Assembly: GCA_019307645.1 (NCBI GenBank)
Contig: JAFDJF010000207.1
Location: forward strand, 1 to 7,596
DNA from: Deltaproteobacteria bacterium
Lineage (GTDB): Bacteria > Desulfobacterota > DSM-4660 > Desulfatiglandales > Desulfatiglandaceae
Direction of reading: 5' to 3'
Length of the DNA stretch: 7,596 bases
Shown here: positions 1-5,630 of the stretch, piece by piece
Layout: each line of letters begins with the position of its first letter
Numbering within the stretch: position 1 is the first letter of the stretch
Translations under genes and position numbers: made by a program
Notes under the pieces: generated by a model
Database searches by the model: none
Told to the model about the DNA's origin: nothing
Seen by the model: only the letters and a program-made list of their open reading frames with translations

Positions 1-1721
1 ACCGAATCAAAAAGCTCAACCAGCGCGCATTCCTGGATAGGATGCGCACCAATGAACACCTGGCAGGCTCCCTGGCCACGCTCGAGGTCCAGACAGGCTG
101 GCGCTACATGACCACGTACCTTGAAAAATTTACCGAAGTCACGCCGGAAGAGATTCAAGCGGCAGCAAAAAAATACCTGAAGACTGACAACAAGACCAGT
201 GTTTACGTGATTCCGGGCGGGTCACCTGGCCGCCCGCCGGAACATTATTCCGAAGTCCGGTCGGTAGGCCATTCAGCCGCTTCCATGGTTGTCAAACCCG
301 ATATATCCACCAACAATTCAATCTACAAAACACCTGCACAATGGAACCACCCGTTTTCTTTTGAGCGAAAGCCTGAAAAGATCAAATATCCTGAAGCGGA
401 AATCACAAATGTCGGAGAGACAACCGTATTCTATTTGCCGGACAGGGAACTCCCTCTCATCGATCTGACGCTCCTGGTCAAGGCCGGTGCGGTCGATGTG
501 GATGACGGGAAAATCGGCCTTTCCAAAATGATCAATGGGTGCATCATCCGCGGCGGGACCGAAAAGCACGCACCTTCTGAGCTGGCACGGGTTTTGGACG
601 AAAGCGCCATCCAGTTGTCGGTTTCTGTCAGTGAAGAGGTGACCGTCATCAGGCTCTCGGTGATGAAAGAAGACTGGGACAAGGGTCTTGCACTGCTTGG
701 AGAGATCCTGACGCGACCGGGGTTTGACCCGGAGGTGCTAAATGTGACCAGGCAGCAGACATTGACCTCTCTTAAACGTCAGGGGGGTGACGCAAGGGCT
801 GTCTGCAGGCGTGAGGCAAAAATCTGGTATTTTGGAGATCACCCCTACGGTCGCGATCCGCTTCAAGGCCTTGAAACAATCCCTGACATAACCCGAGAAG
901 ACCTGAAAGCATTCCTGAAAGACTATTTTGTGCCGTCTAATATGGTCGCAGCAGTTGCGGGAGACATTGATAAAACTGAGACGGTAAAAGGGCTCCAAAA
1001 ACTCTTTCAGGCGCTTCCAAAAGAAAAGGCACCTGTCCGTAAACTTGATGCCCCGGTCGAGACACCTCCTGTCTTGGCACTTATAAACAAACCCGGCCAG
1101 GTTCAATCTCAGATTTTCTTAAGTCTGCCCAGCGTTACACGCACAAATCCGGCCTATTGGAAAATGAGCCTGCTGATGAATGTTTTCGGCGGCAGTGATT
1201 CACTCATGTACACCCGGTTAAGGGATGATCTTGGACTCATCTACGCAGGTGGATTTTTTCAGACTTATAAGTGGAAGGCGGGGATGCTTATTGGGTATAT
1301 CAGTTGCCAGGGAGATAAAACCGCCCAGGCCATAAGTGAGACCGTGAATATCATGACCGACCTTCGGAAAGATGTCCCCCCAAAAGCCCTCGAACAGAAA
1401 CGACTCGATGCACTCAACAGCTTTGTATTCAATGTTGACACACCGGGAGAATTAGTTAAAACTTATGCAACTTATCACATGCGCAAGGAGCCGCTTGACA
1501 CCCTCGAAAAGATCCAGGATGCATTCATGAGCGCAACGAGAGAAGAACTTGAAGCCCTTGCAAGAAAATTCGTTAATCCTCAAAAACTTCAGATCTTTGT
1601 CGTGGGAGACAAAACTACAAGTGTAAAAAAGAAAGACCGCCGTGACGTAACGCTCGAAGAAGATTTGAAGGCCCTGGCCGGAGAACTGGGCCTGCCTTAT
1701 GAAGAAATAGAATTGCGATAA
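1..1721 (+). CDS. M16 family zinc metallopeptidase, two-domain type, 3' part (5' end outside window)
   Basis: Peptidase of the pitrilysin/insulinase (M16) family, which degrades peptides with two tandem M16 units forming a clam-like chamber. The reading frame is open from base 3 to the window edge, so the ATG at 42 is probably internal and the true start lies upstream. Residue numbers here count from that ATG. Residues 1-60 are the end of the first unit (a T-P-E-E-I helix, then VYVIPGG). A second unit starts near residue 115. It has the usual HPYGRDPLQGL block (267-277) and a GDID end (307-310), then a C-terminal M16_C lobe with a SLMYTRLRDDLGLIYAGG stretch. The place where an active unit has HXXEH reads SKMING (161-166), so this half has no catalytic site and the zinc site must be in the missing first half. 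That active-plus-inactive layout is normal for the family. The exact subfamily and cell location cannot be judged without the N-terminus. nth follows on the same strand after 85 bases. Confidence 0.9.
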   Translation, partial: RIKKLNQRAFLDRMRTNEHLAGSLATLEVQTGWRYMTTYLEKFTEVTPEEIQAAAKKYLKTDNKTSVYVIPGGSPGRPPEHYSEVRSVGHSAASMVVKPDISTNNSIYKTPAQWNHPFSFERKPEKIKYPEAEITNVGETTVFYLPDRELPLIDLTLLVKAGAVDVDDGKIGLSKMINGCIIRGGTEKHAPSELARVLDESAIQLSVSVSEEVTVIRLSVMKEDWDKGLALLGEILTRPGFDPEVLNVTRQQTLTSLKRQGGDARAVCRREAKIWYFGDHPYGRDPLQGLETIPDITREDLKAFLKDYFVPSNMVAAVAGDIDKTETVKGLQKLFQALPKEKAPVRKLDAPVETPPVLALINKPGQVQSQIFLSLPSVTRTNPAYWKMSLLMNVFGGSDSLMYTRLRDDLGLIYAGGFFQTYKWKAGMLIGYISCQGDKTAQAISETVNIMTDLRKDVPPKALEQKRLDALNSFVFNVDTPGELVKTYATYHMRKEPLDTLEKIQDAFMSATREELEALARKFVNPQKLQIFVVGDKTTSVKKKDRRDVTLEEDLKALAGELGLPYEEIELR

Positions 1722-1758
1722 ATGCTGGTTTCTGGTGGATGGTCGGAACGCAGCGTAG

Positions 1759-1777
1759 ATCCCGCTTGCAGCGGGAT
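1759..1777. repeat. Perfect hairpin, 8-bp stem with 3-base loop
   Basis: ATCCCGCT (1759-1766) and AGCGGGAT (1770-1777) are exact inverted copies around TGC. The hairpin lies between the M16 peptidase stop and nth. No T run follows, so it does not look like a classic intrinsic terminator. It may be a REP-like dispersed repeat or an mRNA-stabilising 3' structure. Confidence 0.6.
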
Positions 1778-1785
1778 TACCTGCC

Positions 1786-1799
1786 ACGGACAACGGACA
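1786..1799. repeat. Tandem 7-base repeat, two copies
   Basis: ACGGACA occurs twice head to tail just after the hairpin at 1759-1777 and 7 bases before the nth start codon. Two copies alone are weak evidence, but with the hairpin they suggest a repeat-type spacer rather than ordinary leader sequence. Confidence 0.4.
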
Positions 1800-1806
1800 A
1801 AATATT

Positions 1807-2448
1807 ATGAAAAGCTTGAAGAAAAAAAAGGAAAGGACAGAACAAATCTTTGAAATACTGGACCCGCTCTACACCCGGGAAAAAACAGCGCTTAAATACA
1901 GGACCCCTTTTCAACTCCTCATTGCGACTATCCTGTCAGCCCAATGTACCGACAAACAAGTCAACCAGGTCACCCAGACACTTTTCAAAAAGTATAAAAA
2001 GCTACAGGACTTCCTTGATGCCCCTGTTCCCCAGCTGGAAGGGGATATCCGTCCAACCGGTTTTTTCAGGAACAAGGCAAAATCCATTAAAGGGTGCTGT
2101 CAGGGGTTGATTGATCTATATGGAGGAGAAGTACCGTCCACAATGGAGGAGATGATTAAGCTGCCCGGGGTGGGAAGAAAGACAGCAAACTGCGTACTGG
2201 GAGCCGCTTTTGATGTGCCAGGAATAGTTGTGGATACACACGTCCAAAGGCTTTCGCTCAGACTGGGTCTAACAGAAAACAAAAACCCCGATAAAATCGA
2301 AAAGGATGTTGAAAAACTCCTTCCGGAATCCCGATGGCGGCGCTTCTCTGATGTCCTCATCTACCATGGAAGAGCAGTGTGCAAGGCAAGAAAACCGGAC
2401 CACGAGCACTGCAAAATCTTTCATCTGTGCCCGTCGAATACCATATAG
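1807..2448 (+). CDS. nth: Endonuclease III (DNA glycosylase/AP lyase) with a His in the 4Fe-4S motif
   Basis: Base-excision-repair enzyme that removes oxidised pyrimidines and cleaves the abasic site by beta-elimination. The 213 residues match the family length (E. coli Nth is 211). Visible parts: the LLIATILSAQCTD core helix (38-49), the helix-hairpin-helix LPGVGRKTAN (119-128) with catalytic Lys125, and VVDTH (141-145) with catalytic Asp143. These correspond to Lys120 and Asp138 of E. coli. The C-terminal iron-sulfur loop should be C-X6-C-X2-C-X5-C but here reads C192-X6-H199-X2-C202-X5-C208, so the second ligand is His (codon CAC at 2401-2403). The N-terminus is lysine rich (MKSLKKKKER). 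The start at 1807 has no clear Shine-Dalgarno, but it puts the core at the family's usual distance and no better start is near. It converges with the RNase Z-like gene, 33 bases from that gene's stop, with no evident terminator between them. Confidence 0.95.
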   Translation: MKSLKKKKERTEQIFEILDPLYTREKTALKYRTPFQLLIATILSAQCTDKQVNQVTQTLFKKYKKLQDFLDAPVPQLEGDIRPTGFFRNKAKSIKGCCQGLIDLYGGEVPSTMEEMIKLPGVGRKTANCVLGAAFDVPGIVVDTHVQRLSLRLGLTENKNPDKIEKDVEKLLPESRWRRFSDVLIYHGRAVCKARKPDHEHCKIFHLCPSNTI

Positions 2449-2481
2449 AATGTGAAGTTATTTTTGCGCGAGCCCTTAGGT

Positions 2482-3447
2482 TCAACGTCTGAATGCTTCA
2501 TGTGCCTCATTTATAATATTTTCGGCTTTGTCTCTGTAGCGCGGCGAAAAATGAAGTAAGTGGAGATTCTTTACGCTCGCCTCTTTCGCAATTAATCCCG
2601 AGAGCCTGGCGGTGAGGTGATTTCTCTTTCGGGCATGTTCGATGTCCTCATGAATGAAATATGCCTCTATATAAAGTGAGTCTGCGTCTGCAACGAATTT
2701 GACTATCCGCCCAATGTTACTATCCGTCGGTGATGAGTCCATAATATAGGATACTTTTTGGCCCTCAGTAATCAAATAGATGTTTTCAAGCTCAGATACT
2801 TTATATATACCTTTCCCCGTATCAATCGCTTCATTCAATTTGCCACACCTTATGGCGTCCTTAAGCGTGTTCAGCCATGGTCCGACTTCAAAACCGCAGT
2901 CGGTTAATTTTGCCTTGTCAATATTTATGTGGATTTTTTCCTTGATAGAGAATCCAAGGGACGGGACATCATGTTCAAGAACTACAGAATTTACGGAGAA
3001 TAATGGATTGTCCAGCACACTGCCTTCACTCTTGTGTGTTTCTTCCTCATTGGGCTCAAACTTGTCACCGGCTCTGAACGTCACTTTATGCACATTTTCG
3101 TTCCGTACCTCCAGGACTCTGATAACAAGCGGGTATTCTGATATCAGATTCCATGTGTAACCCCGCAGCTTGCCTTGTATGCGATCAATTATGCCCTCGG
3201 GGCCATAGAAGGTTACCGGGGTATCCCTCCCTAAAAGGGCCCTTATTATCATGTCAAAACCGATAAAATGGTCAATGTGCGTATGGGTAACAAAGACATC
3301 CGTGATTTTCATGAGGTCACGAGCGGACAGAGCCGAAACATCTCCGGCATCAAAGAGAATAGCCCTCCTCTCCCGCAGGATCCTTACAAAAACTGCCGGG
3401 TCCTCAAAGGGGCCGTTTACAGGTTTGTGGTGAAAAATCGGCTTCAT
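2482..3447 (-). CDS. RNase Z-like metallo-beta-lactamase-fold hydrolase, atypical
   Basis: Soluble metallo-beta-lactamase-fold protein of the RNase Z (ElaC) branch, 321 residues. Metal-site elements in order: THTHIDH (54-60, the HxHxDH motif), His159 in LEHDVPSLGF, Asp237 in MDSSPTD (the bridging Asp), His277 in HLTA and His299 in HFSPRY. The RNase Z-like middle part (LTDCGFEVGPWLNTLKDAI, 181-199) is also present. Two features of true tRNA 3'-endonucleases are absent: the N-terminal GTGAGxPxKxRN loop (here FHHKPVNGPFEDPAVF) and the HEAT motif (here YIEAYF, 259-264, with Ile in place of the His). Hydrolase activity is therefore likely, but pre-tRNA processing is doubtful and I give no gene symbol. 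It is the last gene of the minus-strand run, 21 bases after the GNAT stop, with only a weak ribosome site (AAGGG well upstream). Bases at 2701-2760 are 42% GC, lower than in the SDR gene upstream. Confidence 0.85.
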   Translation of the reverse strand: MKPIFHHKPVNGPFEDPAVFVRILRERRAILFDAGDVSALSARDLMKITDVFVTHTHIDHFIGFDMIIRALLGRDTPVTFYGPEGIIDRIQGKLRGYTWNLISEYPLVIRVLEVRNENVHKVTFRAGDKFEPNEEETHKSEGSVLDNPLFSVNSVVLEHDVPSLGFSIKEKIHINIDKAKLTDCGFEVGPWLNTLKDAIRCGKLNEAIDTGKGIYKVSELENIYLITEGQKVSYIMDSSPTDSNIGRIVKFVADADSLYIEAYFIHEDIEHARKRNHLTARLSGLIAKEASVKNLHLLHFSPRYRDKAENIINEAHEAFRR

Positions 3448-3468
3448 TATGGATTCGGACGCCCTTGA

Positions 3469-4107
3469 CTATTTCCCAGGCTCACGAAGCATGGGCCAGA
3501 GCTTTGGACCATCAGGCACTTGCAGCTCACCTGTCACCCTGAAACCCAGGCGTTCATAGAACGGGATGTTCGACTCCTTTGACGATTCCAGGTAGGCGGG
3601 AAGCTGTGATTGGTCACACTGGTCAAGGATTGGACCAAGAATCGCGGTCCCGATGCCCTGGCCCTGGTGTGACGGCTCTGTACCGATAGCAGCAAGATAC
3701 CAGTGAGGCTCGTGTATGTGGGCCTCCGCCATGACGCCGCCGAGCAGTCCAAGACGCGGAAGGGCGGTTTCAGGCAACATCGATAGCAATTCTTCATCAG
3801 AACCGGATTTCGGGGGCGATGGCGCTTGCCAGACAGCTGCACCATGCACTGAATCTTCCACATAGACCACACCATGACTGGAAAACTCATGCAGGACGAA
3901 AAGATACATGTTTTCCAGGTCATCCATTCGCGTATTGTCATGCGGAAAAAGAAATAAGGATGTCGGGTCATCGTAGAACGCCCGGGCCAGGCATCGTGAA
4001 ATTGGCCCGAAGTTGTTGCGGGTGGCTTCCTCAAAAGATATTCCGGAAGCGGCTCCCGTTTTTAAGGCAGCCTTGCCTGTTAATCGTTTCATTGGGTGGT
4101 CTGCCAT
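3469..4107 (-). CDS. GNAT family N-acetyltransferase
   Basis: Acetyl-CoA-dependent N-acyltransferase of 212 residues, presumably cytosolic. The acetyl-CoA pyrophosphate loop is HQGQGIGTA (147-155), matching the Q/R-x-x-G-x-G/A pattern, and follows strand beta4 (HWYLAAIGTEP, 135-145). The C-terminal half has YLESSKESNIPFYERLGF (172-189), typical of GNAT motif B, with Tyr184 in the usual position of the general acid. The N-terminus carries about 24 extra residues before the domain begins (FEEATRNNFG). The start is well supported: AAGGAG lies at 4115-4120, 7 bases upstream, and falls in the 15-base gap after the stop of the SnoaL-like gene, which suggests coupled translation. The acceptor substrate is unknown. 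The surrounding genes suggest an amine or amino-acid conjugate, but this is inference only. Confidence 0.9.
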   Translation of the reverse strand: MADHPMKRLTGKAALKTGAASGISFEEATRNNFGPISRCLARAFYDDPTSLFLFPHDNTRMDDLENMYLFVLHEFSSHGVVYVEDSVHGAAVWQAPSPPKSGSDEELLSMLPETALPRLGLLGGVMAEAHIHEPHWYLAAIGTEPSHQGQGIGTAILGPILDQCDQSQLPAYLESSKESNIPFYERLGFRVTGELQVPDGPKLWPMLREPGK

Positions 4108-4122
4108 ATCTCGTCTCCTTTC

Positions 4123-4635
4123 TTAATCATGATATTTCTCGATAAAATCAAAGGAGGCGTCTGTCATATCTCTGGTTGATTTGTCGCTGACAGGCCCTTT
4201 GGTCAGGTGGCGCAGTGTGTGAGTGGCCGTAACAAATTCGCGATGGTCGATTGCCCATTTATTATCCCGCAAAGACCAGCGATCAAGGTATCTGCCGCGA
4301 ACGGCGATTTCCATTTGCTTGCCATCGTCAGAGGGCATTGTCCAAAGCACCAGGCTCACATAGGCCTCGCTGACCGCTTTATCACCGTCCACCCGGGTCA
4401 GAACATTGGTTATCTGGTGTGAGTGGCACTGCATACCTCCATGGGCCACCCAGACCCAGTCAATAAACCCGTGCCCGGTTCCTTCGTACATATCATAATA
4501 CAGTGCCGTAGCATCATCATGCCAAACAGAATAGGCCATCTCTTTGTCCATACGATCCAGGCCGCGACAATACCGCGACAGAACATCACGAATCTCCTGT
4601 TTCACTATCAGTTCCTGGATGAGTTGATCAGGCAT
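4123..4635 (-). CDS. SnoaL_4/LinA-like NTF2-fold protein, possible lyase or dehydratase
   Basis: Single-domain alpha+beta barrel protein of 170 residues from the NTF2-like superfamily, SnoaL_4 type. The N-terminal helix reads EIRDVLSRYCRGLDRMD (14-30), followed by SVWHDDATALYYD (36-48). From memory, this lines up with the lindane dehydrochlorinase LinA: Asp27 falls on LinA Asp25 and His73 (in HSHQITN, 71-77) on LinA His73, the dyad that abstracts a proton. The late strands (AYVSLVLW, 91-98; RGRYLDRW, 113-120; WAIDHREF, 127-134) are also typical. The family includes dehydratases, dehydrochlorinases, isomerases and the small subunits of ring hydroxylases, so the reaction is open. No signal peptide or membrane segment is seen. 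The start is supported by AAGGAG at 4643-4648 with a 7-base spacer. It lies 52 bases after the SDR stop and 15 before the GNAT start, so it is very likely co-transcribed with both. Confidence 0.85.
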   Translation of the reverse strand: MPDQLIQELIVKQEIRDVLSRYCRGLDRMDKEMAYSVWHDDATALYYDMYEGTGHGFIDWVWVAHGGMQCHSHQITNVLTRVDGDKAVSEAYVSLVLWTMPSDDGKQMEIAVRGRYLDRWSLRDNKWAIDHREFVTATHTLRHLTKGPVSDKSTRDMTDASFDFIEKYHD

Positions 4636-4687
4636 GGTTGTTCTCCTTTATCCCGGCGCTTTATTTAGGTGCCCAAATCACACGTCA

Positions 4688-5428
4688 CTATGTGCGGTGA
4701 CCACCATCGAGTACCTGCTCGGTGCCGGTCAGGTAGGCGGAATGGTCCGATACCAAAAACACCACCACATTGCTGACTTCCACCGGCTTGCCGGTCCGGC
4801 CCAATGGAATTGCGGCAATTACCTGCTTGTCCACTTCGGGATCGACGCCTTCCTGAAACATGCCTGTCTCATCGATGGCGCCGGGCATGATCGAATTAAC
4901 GCGGATGTTGTCCAGGCCCAGCTCCCGAGCCCAGATCTGGGTAAGCCCGCGCAATGCCCATTTCGACCCCCCGTAGGCGGTATAGCCCGGAATGCCCCGA
5001 ATGCCTGCAAGCGAAGAGATGTTGATCACCGAACCACCGCCACGTTGGCGCATGGCCGGCAAAACCGCCTGCAGACCAAGCGTTGGGCCGATGACATTGA
5101 CCTCAAATAGTTTGCGCATGGACGCCGCGTCTTCTTCGGCTACCGGACGGTTCCAGTGAATAGCAGCGTTATTAACAAGCGCATCGACGCCGCCAAACAC
5201 GTCCCCGGCCGTTGATACCAATGTCGCCCAGCCGCTTTCATCGCAGACGTTATGCTCGACAAATCGAACGGCGTCGCCCAATTCCTCCGCCAGTGCCCGG
5301 CCAGGCTCCACCTCAATATCTCCAAACACCACCTGCGCACCCTCCGCCGCACAGCGCCGCACGTGGCTGGCCCCCATCCCGTTGGCGCCGCCGGTAATGA
5401 TCACCACTTTGTCTTTCAGTAATGCCAT
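4688..5428 (-). CDS. Classical SDR oxidoreductase, hydroxysteroid-dehydrogenase-like, NAD(H)-type
   Basis: Short-chain dehydrogenase/reductase interconverting an alcohol and a ketone, cytosolic, 246 residues. Cofactor loop TGGANGMG (12-19); Asp37 at the end of beta2 (FGDIE) predicts NAD(H) rather than NADP(H). Then NNAA (86-89), Asn111, Ser139 in INISS, and YGGSK with Tyr152 and Lys156, giving the Asn-Ser-Tyr-Lys tetrad. The spacing and surrounding sequence resemble bacterial 3-alpha,20-beta-hydroxysteroid dehydrogenase, but many SDRs with other substrates look alike. The C-terminus LTGTEQVLDGGH (233-244) is canonical. I chose the ATG at 5426-5428. A TTG 12 bases upstream is in frame, but the GGAGG at 5434-5438 lies inside that extension and serves the ATG. 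The gene seems richer in G+C than its neighbours (75% at 5341-5400), which may point to separate acquisition. It lies downstream of a MITE-like element and heads the SDR-SnoaL-GNAT-MBL run. Confidence 0.93.
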   Translation of the reverse strand: MALLKDKVVIITGGANGMGASHVRRCAAEGAQVVFGDIEVEPGRALAEELGDAVRFVEHNVCDESGWATLVSTAGDVFGGVDALVNNAAIHWNRPVAEEDAASMRKLFEVNVIGPTLGLQAVLPAMRQRGGGSVINISSLAGIRGIPGYTAYGGSKWALRGLTQIWARELGLDNIRVNSIMPGAIDETGMFQEGVDPEVDKQVIAAIPLGRTGKPVEVSNVVVFLVSDHSAYLTGTEQVLDGGHRT

Positions 5429-5433
5429 GGTTT

Positions 5434-5438
5434 CCTCC
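5434..5438 (-). promoter_or_regulatory. Shine-Dalgarno site deciding the SDR start
   Basis: GGAGG on the minus strand, 5 bases before the ATG at 5426-5428. It fixes that ATG as the start, because the alternative in-frame TTG at 5438-5440 would place the site inside the coding region. Confidence 0.75.
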
Positions 5439-5482
5439 AAAATTGGATTGTTATTCGCGGGCCAGAACAGATATGTCCATTG

Positions 5483-5488
5483 TAACTA
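5483..5488. repeat. Target-site duplication, left copy (TAACTA)
   Basis: Exact copy of the 6 bases at 5625-5630 and directly next to the left inverted end of the element. The match stops at exactly 6 bases on both sides. Confidence 0.75.
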
Positions 5489-5624
5489 GTGTCTGACCGA
5501 AAACTAGGATTTTTCGTCAAGATCAAGGAAGATCAAAATTTTAACCGCAGGAATACATGAAGTATTTTGAGGATTAAAATTTTTATCTGACGCAGATATT
5601 AAAAGACAGTTTTCGTTCGGGCAC
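5489..5624. mobile_element. MITE-like non-coding element with inverted ends
   Basis: A 136-base element that encodes no protein. Its ends are 17-base inverted repeats: GTGTCTGACCGAAAACT (5489-5505) pairs with 5608-5624 at 14 of 17 positions. Both ends are flanked by the same 6 bases, TAACTA (5483-5488 and 5625-5630), which is what a target-site duplication looks like. Inside, AAAATTTTAA (5535-5544) and TTAAAATTTT (5574-5583) are exact inverted copies, and AATAC/GTATT (5552-5556 and 5562-5566) share the same centre at 5559. The single strand could therefore fold into one long imperfect hairpin. These are the marks of a miniature inverted-repeat transposable element moved by a transposase encoded elsewhere; the parent family cannot be named here. 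It lies between the PatB-like and SDR genes, and its hairpin could weaken or end read-through transcription. Confidence 0.82.
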
Positions 5625-5630
5625 TAACTA
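5625..5630. repeat. Target-site duplication, right copy (TAACTA), overlapping a stop codon
   Basis: Read on the minus strand this is TAGTTA, whose first three bases are the stop codon of the PatB-like gene. Because the duplicated target contains the stop codon, insertion left the protein's C-terminus unchanged. Confidence 0.75.

Noticed and set aside
1759..1777. Hairpin after the M16 peptidase gene read as a rho-independent terminator
   Set aside because: The stem is perfect but is followed by TACCTGCC rather than a T run on either strand, so only the hairpin is reported.
738..1793. Minus-strand frames of 113-122 residues inside the M16 peptidase gene
   Set aside because: They are antisense to a well-supported peptidase frame, have no family motifs, and have no convincing ribosome site.
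2449..2481. Expected terminator between the convergent nth and RNase Z-like genes
   Set aside because: The 33 bases hold a short T run but no stem next to it that I could pair on either strand.
4634..5110. 158-residue plus-strand frame opposite the SDR and SnoaL-like genes
   Set aside because: It lies antisense to a clear SDR with full motifs, shows no recognisable domain, and is explained by the high G+C of that gene.
5429..5440. TTG start giving the SDR four extra residues
   Set aside because: The GGAGG ribosome site at 5434-5438 would then be inside the coding region; the ATG at 5426-5428 has ideal spacing.
5483..5630. Integron attC site or a phage attachment site
   Set aside because: The ends lack the attC core-site pattern, there is no cassette or integrase nearby, and the flanking exact 6-base duplication fits transposition better.
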